The notes beneath the pieces were generated by a model. That model made no database searches, was not told the origin of the DNA, and saw nothing but the letters and a program-made list of their open reading frames with translations. DNA of 60,801 bases from the NCBI GenBank assembly GCA_903844645.1, contig CAIMUP010000051.1:1-60801 (forward strand). The letters run 5' to 3'. Within the stretch, counting starts at the first letter, position 1. Each line of letters begins with the position of its first letter. Source of the DNA: an uncultured Bacteroidota bacterium (GTDB lineage: Bacteria > Bacteroidota > Bacteroidia > AKYH767-A > JABDAW01). The position numbers and the translations under genes are program-made. Of the stretch, positions 35,337-44,095 are shown one piece after another.

Positions 35337-36866
35337 ATGATTTCAAGCGTTTCATTCAGCAATAAACAAACCGCCTACCTCTTAACCATCATCGGGGGAA
35401 TGCTATTGCTTTATTCCACCCTTAAAGCAATCTTCATCCCCCTCACCTGGGATGAAATCTACACCTTTGAACACTATGTAAAGAATGGAATCATCTTCCT
35501 CCATCAATACAATGCCATTGATGCCAACAACCACCTCCTCAATACCTGGCTAATGGAACTTACATATAAACTATTCGGCAACAGCGAATGGGCAATGCGC
35601 CTCCCGAATTTGATTGCACAACTTGTTTTCCTCATCTATTCCGGCAAGCTCGCCATGCGCCTATCCACAAAGGTTTTAACGATTACCGCCTTCTTGATTC
35701 TAAACCTTAATCCCTTTCTAAACGACTATTTCATCTTAGCACGGGGTTACGGCTTGTCATCAGGATTACTAATGATGAGTCTTTACTTCACTTACAGATA
35801 TATTGAAGAAAAAAGTTCTTACAGTACTGCGTTTATCGCAGTATTCACAGCCTCCATCACCCTCTTAGCTAATTTTACCTTGCTGAATTATGCACTCCTC
35901 TTACCATTAATCTTTATCTCGATTAATTATTACAGAACTCTCCGGATGCCAGTAGATACAAGCGATTCGATAACTAATAATAAAGTATCAAAACTCCTAT
36001 TCCGCATCAATTCAATCCTGATTTTGATTCCGTTAGCGGTGTTATTAATAGCAATCCCCATCCTTATCAAACTGCGAAATGCAAAGGCGTTAATAGCGGG
36101 TGGCGACGATGGATTCTTCATTAATACCGCCGTTCCGTTAATCCAAAAGTCCTTTAATAATACCCCGATAGTGGTGCAAGGAATTCTCTTTTTTGAAGGG
36201 ATCGTGATCGCCATCATGATTCTTTCTTTCATCTTGATTCTCCTAAAATTCAAGAGAGATAAAACCATACTTACCCACTCCTTTTTCATCGTTATTTTTG
36301 TAATGATAATCGGGTGTATGGTCGCTAATATCCTGCAACATCAATGGTTTGGCATACTCTATCTTAAAGATAGAACAGCTTTGATGTATCTTCCGTTGTT
36401 CTCGATTCTGCTTATTTGTTTTTTAGAGAATGTCAATGTATATCTCAAGAGAATTACTGCGATGTTCAGCGTGATATTATGCGTGGTGATGCTACTTAAT
36501 TTCATCCACGGGATGTCTATGGTTCGTGTCATCAATCATTATTGGGATACTGATTTGCGAGACATGATAATGTACTTAAAACAACATCACAAAGAAAATA
36601 CTAACGACACCAAGTGCCTTACAATAGTTGTAGACAGGGCGTTTGAGGAGGATTTGAATAACTATAAAACTATCTATACTATGGATTGGTTATGTAAGGT
36701 GGATGCTGCTGATACCTTGAATCCGGCTAATGATTATTTCTATATCAGCACTAATCATCTGAAGTTATTCGATAAGAATTCTTATACCATCCTCCAAACA
36801 TTTCCGAAGACCAATATGGTTTTGGTAAAGAATACGATGCCCAAGAATCATTCAGCGATGAAATAA
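35337..36866 (+). CDS. GT-C-like membrane glycosyltransferase, paralogue of the gene at 25526
   Basis: 509 residues with about eleven membrane helices. The catalytic-acid motif is LTWDEIYTF (about 38-46), followed by NNHLLNTWLMELTYKLFG and WAMRLPNLIAQ, closely matching the 25526 protein. A LILNLNPFLNDYFILARGYG block is shared almost residue for residue (LILNLNPFL..FF.LARGYG). The C-terminal soluble domain is about 105 residues. It is single, set off by two terminators upstream and followed by a VOC gene with its own promoter. Acceptor and sugar unknown. Confidence 0.8.
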   Translation: MISSVSFSNKQTAYLLTIIGGMLLLYSTLKAIFIPLTWDEIYTFEHYVKNGIIFLHQYNAIDANNHLLNTWLMELTYKLFGNSEWAMRLPNLIAQLVFLIYSGKLAMRLSTKVLTITAFLILNLNPFLNDYFILARGYGLSSGLLMMSLYFTYRYIEEKSSYSTAFIAVFTASITLLANFTLLNYALLLPLIFISINYYRTLRMPVDTSDSITNNKVSKLLFRINSILILIPLAVLLIAIPILIKLRNAKALIAGGDDGFFINTAVPLIQKSFNNTPIVVQGILFFEGIVIAIMILSFILILLKFKRDKTILTHSFFIVIFVMIIGCMVANILQHQWFGILYLKDRTALMYLPLFSILLICFLENVNVYLKRITAMFSVILCVVMLLNFIHGMSMVRVINHYWDTDLRDMIMYLKQHHKENTNDTKCLTIVVDRAFEEDLNNYKTIYTMDWLCKVDAADTLNPANDYFYISTNHLKLFDKNSYTILQTFPKTNMVLVKNTMPKNHSAMK

Positions 36867-36905
36867 ATTAACAAACATTTAATGCGGACTTAACTAAATA
36901 ATGCG

Positions 36906-36913
36906 TAGTTTTG
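36906..36913 (+). promoter_or_regulatory. Promoter -7 box (TAGTTTTG)
   Basis: Exact TAnnTTTG match 49 bases before the ATG at 36963. Confidence 0.65.
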
Positions 36914-36962
36914 CGGCATTATAAATAACTAAATTATCAATAACAAATTTTAAATTTTAATT

Positions 36963-37349
36963 ATGGACAAGAGTACAAATTCTATTAACTGGTTCGAGAT
37001 TCCTACGCTGGATATCTTGCGTGCAAAGAAATTCTATGAAGCCACCTTCGGCATCGAAATGTCAGAAATGATGGAGATGATGGGCATGAAGATGATTGGT
37101 TTCCCTGCCGATCCGATGAGCGGAAAAGCCTCTGGTTGTATCATCCAGAGCGGGATGCACAAGCCTTCGATGGAGGGCGTGGTGATTTATCTCAATGCCA
37201 ATCCGCAGATACACGAGGTAACGAATCGGGTGGAAGCTGCGGGTGGAAAATTGGTGATGCCGGTAACCCAAATCTCTCCGGAGATCGGCTACATGGCGTT
37301 CTTTATTGACACCGAGGGCAACAAAATCGGGGTACATGCACAGAACTAA
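36963..37349 (+). CDS. VOC family (glyoxalase/bleomycin resistance-like) protein
   Basis: 128 residues with the VOC pattern: INWFEIPTLDILRAKKFYEATFG at about 9-31 (quoted in part INWFEIPT, AKKFYEATFG), a central VVIYLNAN strand, EAAGGKLVMP and MAFFIDTEGNKIGVH at the end. Such proteins dimerise and hold a metal; many are lyases, dioxygenases or binding proteins, and the substrate cannot be told here. Met-rich stretch EMMEMMGMKM at 35-44 is unusual. It ends at a strong terminator. Confidence 0.88.
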   Translation: MDKSTNSINWFEIPTLDILRAKKFYEATFGIEMSEMMEMMGMKMIGFPADPMSGKASGCIIQSGMHKPSMEGVVIYLNANPQIHEVTNRVEAAGGKLVMPVTQISPEIGYMAFFIDTEGNKIGVHAQN

Positions 37350-37380
37350 GTTTCGGTAAGGATTATCCCGAAAACAAGTA

Positions 37381-37424
37381 GCCGCGAATTCTGAATCAAT
37401 CAGAGTTCGCGGCACTCTTTTTTT
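37381..37424 (+). terminator. Intrinsic terminator
   Basis: Stem of about 14 bp (GCCGCGAATTCTGA / TCAGAGTTCGCGGC, one GT pair) followed by a T8 run; ends the VOC transcript. Confidence 0.9.
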
Positions 37425-37555
37425 AATCCGTGAAATATGCAACTTTCAAATGGGTTACCCACCCAATTATCCACGTTCCTGTGGGGGAAAAACCCGTCAG
37501 AAGTGGAATCATGTTATCGGCTTCCATTTGAATGGAATAATGCTCTGCTATTACG

Positions 37556-37744
37556 CGACCAGGTGGTAATGCTACACGACCAGATGGTGATGTAACAGGA
37601 CCAGGTGGTAATGTTACACGACCAGGTGGTAATGTTACACGACCAGGTGGTAATGTAACAGGACCAGGTGGTAATGTAACAGGATCAGGTGGTAATGTAA
37701 CAGGACCAGGTGGTAATGTAACACGACCAGGTGGTCTCATCACT
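37556..37744. repeat. 21-bp tandem array 8 (9 units)
   Basis: Units start every 21 bp from 37556 to 37724 and contain GACCAGGTGGTAATGT then AACA or TACA. CG-starting and GG-starting variants occur in runs. It lies in the 756-bp gap between convergent genes; 37745-37927 shows no gene and no other element. Confidence 0.93.
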
Positions 37745-37927
37745 TTAGTAGTTTTCTCTGTTTTTAAACCCCTTTTTACGTTGTAAACACCATTATATAA
37801 GGAGTAAGCAACGGAGTTCAGAGGGGCAAAAACAGAGTTTTCGGGGGAGAAATCAGAAGATTTTTGGGGAATTATAAGGGATTCGTCTTGATGGGAAGGT
37901 AGAAAATATTGATTTGATAGGATGTTT

Positions 37928-38096
37928 GGACTGGGTCGTCTGCTGCGCGAGGGATGGTAGGGGCTTGGTTGCCGCCTTTTGGTAGGGACTTTTCGTGGGG
38001 AAGGCGGGAACGGAACCCCCGAACAGCCTGACCGCTGCTGCCATTTGTCGGGGGATTTGGTGGGAGGCAGCAGGGGACGCGCCATAAGGGTTCAAA
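37928..38096 (-). repeat. GC-rich dispersed repeat of about 160 bp, copy A
   Basis: Its reverse complement matches 48579-48739 with long identical blocks, for example GGAACGGAACCCCCGAACAG, CTGCGCGAGGGATGGTAGGG and GGGGACGCGCCATAA. It begins nine bases after the uvrC stop (minus strand) and array 8 lies beyond it. It contains repeated CCACCAAAAGGCGG-type boxes. GC content is well above that of the surroundings. Confidence 0.85.
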
Positions 38097-38105
38097 GTTT
38101 AAAGT

Positions 38106-39959
38106 TTAGGGTTTAATTGGGGTTGGGCTATTGGGTATCGGTGTGTCGAAGGGGATCGTTTCGGAATGGAAATGGGTGTAAACCAGTTTGGCTTTTGCCT
38201 TGCCGATAACAGGTTCTATTTCTTCCAAAGTGGCTACTTTGATCTTCTTGACGGACTTGAAGTGGGCGAGTAATTTGTCTGCTATTCCTTGTCCGATTCC
38301 TTTGATGTCGGCGAGTTCGGTTTTGATGGTTTCTTTGCTTCTTTGGTTTCGGTGGTGGGTGATTCCGAAGCGGTGTGCTTCGTCTCGGATGCGTTGGATG
38401 ATCTTGAGGGTTTCGCTTTTTTTGTCTATATATAGTGGGATTTTATCGCCTGGGAAGTATATTTCTTCGAGGCGTTTGGCGATGCCTATGATGCCGACTT
38501 TGCCCATCAGTTTTAGCTTCTTGAGGCTCTTGATGGCTGCGGTTAATTGTCCTTTGCCGCCGTCTATTACGATGAGTTGTGGGAGGGTTTGGTTTTCGTC
38601 TATCATGCGTTTGTATCTTCTGTAAATAATCTCTTCCATGGATGCGAAATCGTCGGGTCCGGTAACGGTTTTTATGTTAAAATGCCGGTAGTCTTTCTTA
38701 GACGGTTTGCCGTCTTTAAAGACTGTCATAGCGGCTACGGCGTGGTCTCCGTGGAAGTTGGAATTGTCGAAACATTCGATATGTTTTGGTGGTTCGGTGA
38801 GGCGTAAATCTTTCTGCATGAGAGTTAATAAACGATCTATCTTTATTTGTGGGTCGAGCTTCTCATACATATCCAATTTTTCCTTCATATAATACTGCAC
38901 ATTCTTCTCTGACAGAGCCAAGAGGTGCATTTTATCTCCCCGTTTGGGCACTGTAAAATAAACATTGGGTATGTCCATTTTCATGGCGATAGGAACAATT
39001 ATTTCGTTTGATTCGGAATTAAAGCGGGCACGCATTTCGATGATGGCGAGGGCTAATAATTCTTCGGGTGTTTCATCTAATTTCTTTCTCAATTCTATTG
39101 TATGAGCCTGTATTATAGCACCATTCACGACCTTGAAGTAATTCACGAAACCGTAATCCTCATTCGTGAGAATAGAGAAAACATCTACATTATGGATGTT
39201 AGGATTCACGATGACCGACTTGCTTTTATACCGTTCCATCAGCTCTATCTTCCCTTTAATAATATGTGCATTCTCGAACTCGAAGTTATCAGAATACCGT
39301 TTCATTATTTCTTTAAGATGGGCAATAACAGAATGGATATTTCCTTTTAATATCTCTTTAATCTCTTGTATTGTCTGGTCGTAATCTTCCTTTGTTTGCA
39401 AGGCTTCGCAAGGTCCTTTGCAGTTTTTGATGTGATACTCGAGGCAGACTTTAAACTTCTTTGCCTCGATGTTTTCTTTAGATAGTTTAAGGTTGCAATT
39501 CCGAAGTTTATACAAGGAATGAATCAACTCCATAATGGTATTCATCATCTTCACATTAGGATAGGGTCCGAAGTATTGCGATCCATCGCGAACTAACAAT
39601 CTGGTAGGAAAGATGCGGGGAAAATCTTCATCTTTAACGCATAACCATGGGAAGGTCTTATCATCTTTCAACATCACGTTGTATCGGGGTTGGTACTTTT
39701 TAATAAGATTATTCTCTAATAACAAAGCATCCAATTCGGTATCCACCACGATGACTTTTATGTCTACAATACGCTTGATTAAAAGTATCAACTTCCCATT
39801 GTGGGCAGCACTTTTCATAAAGTAAGACCCGACTCTTTTCTTCAAGCTCTTTGCTTTCCCTACATAAATAATAGTACCTTCTTTGTTGAAGTATTGATAC
39901 ACTCCCGGCTTATCAGGAATGTTCCTTATCTTGTTTTTAAGAGATGCTTTTTTCATCAA
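38106..39959 (-). CDS. uvrC: Excinuclease ABC subunit C
   Basis: 617 residues. The GIY-YIG nuclease domain opens with IPDKPGVYQYF and TIIYVGKAKSLKKRVGSYF (about 14-48) and makes the 3' incision in nucleotide excision repair. A UVR motif lies near 205-240, the RNase H-like domain for the 5' incision near 380-540 (IECFDNSNFHG, PQLIVIDGGKGQL, HRFGITHHR) and helix-hairpin-helix motifs near the end (LADIKGIGQGIADKLLAHF). Start could be Met1 or Met2. It follows accA by 30 bp on the same strand and is probably co-transcribed. UvrA and UvrB are not in the window. Confidence 0.97.
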   Translation of the reverse strand: MMKKASLKNKIRNIPDKPGVYQYFNKEGTIIYVGKAKSLKKRVGSYFMKSAAHNGKLILLIKRIVDIKVIVVDTELDALLLENNLIKKYQPRYNVMLKDDKTFPWLCVKDEDFPRIFPTRLLVRDGSQYFGPYPNVKMMNTIMELIHSLYKLRNCNLKLSKENIEAKKFKVCLEYHIKNCKGPCEALQTKEDYDQTIQEIKEILKGNIHSVIAHLKEIMKRYSDNFEFENAHIIKGKIELMERYKSKSVIVNPNIHNVDVFSILTNEDYGFVNYFKVVNGAIIQAHTIELRKKLDETPEELLALAIIEMRARFNSESNEIIVPIAMKMDIPNVYFTVPKRGDKMHLLALSEKNVQYYMKEKLDMYEKLDPQIKIDRLLTLMQKDLRLTEPPKHIECFDNSNFHGDHAVAAMTVFKDGKPSKKDYRHFNIKTVTGPDDFASMEEIIYRRYKRMIDENQTLPQLIVIDGGKGQLTAAIKSLKKLKLMGKVGIIGIAKRLEEIYFPGDKIPLYIDKKSETLKIIQRIRDEAHRFGITHHRNQRSKETIKTELADIKGIGQGIADKLLAHFKSVKKIKVATLEEIEPVIGKAKAKLVYTHFHSETIPFDTPIPNSPTPIKP

Positions 39960-39989
39960 AGAATCTATCCATAAAGTATGAAATAGAAT

Positions 39990-40958
39990 CTAACTCTTAG
40001 GCTCCAATTCCTTTACCACACCCATATCGCAGAACTTATTAATACGTTTCTCAATGCGTTTATCGGCATCCATAGGGGTAAGTTTAGCAAGATGTTTTAT
40101 GATTACTTCTTTGACGGTTTTAAACATCATATCGGGATCGTTATGTGCTCCACCAAAAGGTTCTTTGATGATGCCATCAATTAGTTTTTGATGCAACATA
40201 TCATCCGCCGTGAGGTGCAAACATTCAGCCGCTTTCTCTTTAAAATCCCAACTTCTCCATAAAATAGAAGAACATGATTCAGGAGAAATAACGGAGTACC
40301 AAGTATATTCTAACATCAAAACTTTATCACCGATACCGATGCCCAAAGCCCCGCCTGATGCGCCTTCTCCGATGATGATACAGATAATCGGAACACGCAG
40401 TTTAGCCATCTCGAAAAGGTTACGAGCAATCGCTTCGGCTTGTCCACGCTCTTCGGCTTCCAATCCGGGGAAAGCCCCGGGAGTATCTATTAAAGTAACT
40501 ACCGGCTTGTTAAATTTCTCTGCAAGTTTCATCAAACGCAGTGCCTTACGATACCCTTCAGGATTCGCCATACCGAAGTTGCGAAGTTGTCGTGTCTTCG
40601 TATTATGTCCTTTCTGATGACCAATAATCATCACCGTTTGTCCATCAATACTACCGAAGCCTCCCACGATTGCTTTATCATCTTTCACCGTTCTGTCGCC
40701 ATGAAATTCAACAAAAGAATCACCACAGATAGCATTAATATAATTCAAGGTATAAGGACGTTCGGGATGGCGAGAAATCTGTACCTTTTGCCAAGGGGTA
40801 AGGTTGGCGAAAAGATCAGTACGAACGGTCTCGATACGCTTCTCCAATTCAGTAACGGTGCCGCTTATATCCACTTTTGTTTTCTCTCCGATTTGCTTTG
40901 CTTTCTCAATTTGTTCTTGCAATTCGGCAATCGGTTTTTCAAAGTCCAATAGTATCAT
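39990..40958 (-). CDS. accA: Acetyl-CoA carboxylase carboxyltransferase subunit alpha
   Basis: 322 residues from the ATG at 40958; a longer frame to 41024 overlaps the promoter and adds a non-conserved tail, so it is rejected. The helical N-terminus ([17 protein letters not shown]) is followed by [41 protein letters not shown] and the oxyanion-hole glycines of [12 protein letters not shown]. With AccD it transfers the carboxyl group from biotin to acetyl-CoA, giving malonyl-CoA for fatty-acid synthesis. It leads a probable operon with uvrC. Confidence 0.96.
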   Translation of the reverse strand: MILLDFEKPIAELQEQIEKAKQIGEKTKVDISGTVTELEKRIETVRTDLFANLTPWQKVQISRHPERPYTLNYINAICGDSFVEFHGDRTVKDDKAIVGGFGSIDGQTVMIIGHQKGHNTKTRQLRNFGMANPEGYRKALRLMKLAEKFNKPVVTLIDTPGAFPGLEAEERGQAEAIARNLFEMAKLRVPIICIIIGEGASGGALGIGIGDKVLMLEYTWYSVISPESCSSILWRSWDFKEKAAECLHLTADDMLHQKLIDGIIKEPFGGAHNDPDMMFKTVKEVIIKHLAKLTPMDADKRIEKRINKFCDMGVVKELEPKS

Positions 40959-40980
40959 ATTTGATTTATTTAATGTGCTG

Positions 40981-40988
40981 CAAAGATA
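40981..40988 (-). promoter_or_regulatory. Promoter -7 box (TATCTTTG) for accA
   Basis: Minus-strand exact match 22 bases before the ATG at 40958; supports the shorter accA start. Confidence 0.7.
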
Positions 40989-41025
40989 CAAAACATTCCG
41001 CAATAACATTTTCCATAATCCCAAT

Positions 41026-41079
41026 CATCCTCCTTTTATTGTTACCCGCAAGAGCGGAGCAATCACACGACGAGGAATG
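41026..41079. repeat. Dispersed hairpin element, subfamily 2 (copy b)
   Basis: Shares CCTTTTATTGTTAC with the 46-nt family and CCGC-AAGA-GCGG inner stem with the elements at 3082 and 43141. ATTG/CAAT stem surrounds the inner stem; the outer arms CATCCTC / GAGGAATG are imperfect. It begins next to the stop of the minus-strand gene at 41080. Confidence 0.5.
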
Positions 41080-41730
41080 TTATTTTATTTTCTCTAAGCA
41101 AATTATTCTTATTGAATCATCATACTCATGATTTGGATATAGAATAATTCTTGTTGAGTCAATATCATAATGAACCTTTATTGAATCATAATGGGCTGCT
41201 CTATAATCATCCTGAAGATAATGTTTTTCAAATATTCCTTTTTTCTCAAAAATATCCAATCGTGGAGAACCTAAAACTCCCACAAAAGAAGATTGGATTC
41301 TTAATTTATTGTCTTGAAAATAAATTTTATCCGCAGGTGATATGAGTTGTCCAAATAAAGAAAAGACAAGCACAACTCCTAAGAATGGAATATATAAAAA
41401 GCCAGCCGTAAATACAGGCAGGAATGAGAATATCCTAAAGTAAATTTTCTCTATTTTATTCATGACCATCTTATCGGAAAGAAGAATAAAAAACATACCT
41501 GTGATGAGTGTTATTATAATAAATATTCTGGTAGTCCATAATCCGCGAAGCCCAATATGATATTTGATATATAAAAAAATAACAGATGCAGAAATCAAAA
41601 ATGTACCATAATGAATATATTTAATAGTCTTTGAAATAGTTGGGCTAAGTCTCCATAGAACCTTTCTGTTCCATAGAAAGAGTCCATAGAAATAAAAGAA
41701 TAAGAATGCTATCGTAAATATTATTGCCAT
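41080..41730 (-). CDS. Membrane protein of unknown function
   Basis: 216 residues with five predicted membrane helices (about 1-17, 35-55, 65-86, 97-118, 118-134) and a hydrophilic C-terminal 80 residues (FEKKGIFEKHYLQDDYRAAHY, YPNHEYDD). No family recognised. The tail could sit in the periplasm or cytoplasm. It has its own -7 box and no obvious operon partner. The tail pattern with repeated short strands resembles small proteins seen in tandem in other Bacteroidota, but I cannot name a function. Confidence 0.7.
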   Translation of the reverse strand: MAIIFTIAFLFFYFYGLFLWNRKVLWRLSPTISKTIKYIHYGTFLISASVIFLYIKYHIGLRGLWTTRIFIIITLITGMFFILLSDKMVMNKIEKIYFRIFSFLPVFTAGFLYIPFLGVVLVFSLFGQLISPADKIYFQDNKLRIQSSFVGVLGSPRLDIFEKKGIFEKHYLQDDYRAAHYDSIKVHYDIDSTRIILYPNHEYDDSIRIICLEKIK

Positions 41731-41744
41731 TATTTATTGAGCGG

Positions 41745-41752
41745 CAAATCTA
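41745..41752 (-). promoter_or_regulatory. Promoter -7 box (TAGATTTG)
   Basis: Minus-strand exact match 14 bases before the ATG at 41730, with a TTTG about 20 bases upstream as a possible -33 box. Confidence 0.65.
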
Positions 41753-41844
41753 CTAAACATTTCCATTCCCAAACAACCATCCACCAAAAGTAGCTATCAA
41801 ATATATCCCCGGCAATCGAGTTCGTCAACATTATACTTATAATA

Positions 41845-42381
41845 ATGAATGCCGTGTTTGGAGATGTAGAATGGGAGATGATGGTAGCGAAATGGGATGC
41901 GGTATTCATCGAATGTACCATTGTGTGGGCTTCTTCGGTGATGATGAAGACGAGTTTCGATGCCGTATTGGCAATCTCTTTCACGGTATTCACTAATTCA
42001 ATGACTGTTTTGGCTTGTTTTGATACGATGTTAGCCAGTATGTGTGTTCCGAAGCCTTTCGGTGGTGTTCCGAAGCCTTTCGGTAATGTTCCGAAGCCTT
42101 TCAGTGATGTTCCGAAGCCTTTCGGTGATGTTCCGAAGCCTTTCGGTGATGTTCCGAAACCTTTCGGTGATGTTCCGAAGCCTTTCGGTGATGCTCCGAA
42201 ACCTTTCGGTGGTGTTCCGAAGCATTTCGGTGGTGTTCCGAAGCCTTTCGGTGATGTTCCGAAGCCTTTCGGTAATGTTCCGAAGCCTCGCAGTGATGTT
42301 GAATTGGGTAAATGTGATAATGACTTGGGTTGATGTGATGTTGAAATGAGTTAATGGAATAAAATATTGGTTGAAATGTAA
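41845..42381. repeat. 21-bp tandem array 9 with decayed flanks (about 25 units)
   Basis: Twelve homogeneous units at 42046-42297 contain TTCCGAAGCCTTTCGGTGAT; CCGAA/TTCGG forms a dyad. To the left, 41845-42045 can be cut into nine or ten 21-mers with only partial similarity (recurring GATGC, GTATTC, TGTTTTGGC in the same column). To the right, four more degenerate 21-mers run from 42298 to 42381 (TTGGGT and ATGTGAT in register). The phase is kept although letters have diverged. The right end stops ten bases before the gene at 42391. It lies in a 660-bp divergent gap; 41753-41844 holds nothing else. Confidence 0.85.
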
Positions 42382-42390
42382 CCATTACTC

Positions 42391-43131
42391 ATGATAAAGA
42401 GTAAACGCCGACTTATGATGATTAAAAAGAAAGAGTACATGATAAAAGAATTGGATGAAAAGAGCATCAGGATGATTATTTTGTCTGCCATGGTGATACA
42501 AACGATCCAAGGCAAACTCGGAATGCCCCGAAAGATTGTTTTATTTAAGGAACGCTCGATTGCGATGGCATCCATCCAAAGCGAAAACAAGAGCGGATAT
42601 TATACCGTTCCTTTTGATGGTCTCGAATTGTGGGAAACGCGCAACGGAGATCTGGCGACAACGCTGCAAAATCAGGAAAAGAAGAAAGCAAGTGCCGCCG
42701 ATGTGGCGTATTCAAAGGGGCAAGTGGTCTTGTCGCTGAATGAATTTATCATTTATATCAACGCTCTGGCACGGGAAAATCAAAAGGAAGCGGTATCTAT
42801 TATCGAAACAGCCTTGTGCGTAGTGATTCCATTTTATAAAAGAGTAATCATTGATTTTAAGTATGTAAAAGGTCCGGGCAGCGGCGTTATTACGCTCATT
42901 TCTGCGGCAGTAAAAGAGGATGGAAAACGAGTTAGCGGGACTTATCAATTTCAATATGGATACATGGTAGAAGGGGTGATAGAATGGGCAGAGGCAATTA
43001 GCCTTCCGAAAAATATTATTGTCGTGAAAGGCTTGAAAACAGGGGTTATCATCTACTTTCGCAAACGATCTGCAACCAGCAAAAGCGGCATGAGCAAATG
43101 GTGCGAACCGATCTTTACATCGCTTAATTAA
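42391..43131 (+). CDS. Unknown protein with helical core and C-terminal Fn3-like segment
   Basis: 246 residues; the start is uncertain among several early Met codons (residues 1, 9, 10 and 17), with no -7 box nearby because the decayed array runs to its edge. No signal peptide. The centre is helical (EFIIYINALARENQKEAVSIIETA), and the last 70 residues (YQFQYGYMVEGVIEW, VKGLKTGVIIYFRKRSATSKSG, WCEPI) resemble a fibronectin-III-like domain in which a GLKTGVIIYFR strand matches the usual LxPGTxYYFR. Compare the end of the 15230 protein. A hairpin element lies 9 bases after the stop. Function unknown. Confidence 0.68.
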   Translation: MIKSKRRLMMIKKKEYMIKELDEKSIRMIILSAMVIQTIQGKLGMPRKIVLFKERSIAMASIQSENKSGYYTVPFDGLELWETRNGDLATTLQNQEKKKASAADVAYSKGQVVLSLNEFIIYINALARENQKEAVSIIETALCVVIPFYKRVIIDFKYVKGPGSGVITLISAAVKEDGKRVSGTYQFQYGYMVEGVIEWAEAISLPKNIIVVKGLKTGVIIYFRKRSATSKSGMSKWCEPIFTSLN

Positions 43132-43140
43132 ATTTTATCA

Positions 43141-43182
43141 TCATCGTGTTGAAAGCTCCGCTTTTGCGGGCTGCAAGACGAT
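43141..43182 (+). repeat. Dispersed hairpin element, subfamily 2 (copy c)
   Basis: Outer stem CATCGT / ACGATG and inner stem AGC-T-CCGC-TTTT-GCGG-GCT. The core GCTCCGCTTTTGCGGG matches the reverse complement of the element at 41026. Starts nine bases after the stop at 43131. Confidence 0.6.
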
Positions 43183-43228
43183 GAATACCCATCTTCTTAT
43201 TCAGCATGCAGATACCATTTTTACCAAG

Positions 43229-44083
43229 CTATTGATGGATCGTAGCGTTTAATAAATCAATCAGCCGCCGCGAATGATTGCTGAAATACCTCTTGCTTTT
43301 AAACGCCCCGACCCATGTAATTCCGTGTACGGTATTGGTAAAAAAAACTTCATCGGCTTGCAAGAGATGATCGGGAATTAAACTCTGTTCAACAACCTTT
43401 TTATGTTGAGATCGGAGGAGAGTAATAATCTGCTTCCGCATCACCCCATCCACGCATCCATCTTCCAAGGGCGGCGTAAAGAATTCATCATTTCGAGCAA
43501 TGAAAATATTAGAACTTACCGCCTCCGCAATAAAATTATTTTCGTTTAATATCAAGGCATCGTCGAAGCTGTTTTCGGTCTTGTAAAGTCCTGCTAAAAT
43601 ATAAATCAAGCTGTTACACGTTTTAAAATTAGATAACCTCGTTAGCTGCTTGACTTCCTCTGAATACACGGTTATCCGCAATCCCTTCTCATTTAATTTA
43701 AAATGAATATCGGTGCAAGGTTCGGCTTCGATTAAGAAAGAACATTCGTTCTTGGTTGGGGTATATTTCCCTCCGTAATTACGAAAAACCTGTAGCCGAA
43801 TAATGCTACTGTCAGATGATTTATTTCTTTCGGCTGTCTTACTAATTTCTTTATGGAGATATTGTTCCGAGAAACCAAACTTATCAAAGCCCATCTTCAG
43901 ATACTTCATTCCGGCATTCATCCTTACATAATGATCGTGAAAGAAGAGTGCTTTTCCATCAACCATTTTAATGGTTTCAAACAAACCATCACCATACCGA
44001 AACGCCCTGTTCTTAGGCGAAATGATGTATTCCTTCTCGGAATGAAACTGCCCATTGTAATTCACAAATAACTCTTTGCTCAT
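43229..44083 (-). CDS. Aminotransferase class IV (IlvE/PabC-like)
   Basis: 284 residues of the PLP-dependent fold-type IV family. AFRYGDGLFETIKM at 27-40 is the typical opening; the PLP Lys is Lys154 in NFKTCNSL; NNFIAEAVSSNIFI holds the conserved Glu; DGCVDGVMRKQII follows. The family includes branched-chain aminotransferase, D-amino-acid aminotransferase and aminodeoxychorismate lyase; the sequence alone does not separate them, and the 284-residue size fits the shorter PabC/D-aminotransferase forms. It is the last gene of a rhomboid-gmhB-aminotransferase operon with gaps of 6 and 12 bp. Confidence 0.88.
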   Translation of the reverse strand: MSKELFVNYNGQFHSEKEYIISPKNRAFRYGDGLFETIKMVDGKALFFHDHYVRMNAGMKYLKMGFDKFGFSEQYLHKEISKTAERNKSSDSSIIRLQVFRNYGGKYTPTKNECSFLIEAEPCTDIHFKLNEKGLRITVYSEEVKQLTRLSNFKTCNSLIYILAGLYKTENSFDDALILNENNFIAEAVSSNIFIARNDEFFTPPLEDGCVDGVMRKQIITLLRSQHKKVVEQSLIPDHLLQADEVFFTNTVHGITWVGAFKSKRYFSNHSRRLIDLLNATIHQ

Positions 44084-44095
44084 CGCGACTAAAGC

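Noticed and set aside
40959-41024. Longer start for accA
   Set aside because: The extension overlaps the TATCTTTG promoter box and has no family similarity; the Met at 40958 gives the normal accA beginning.
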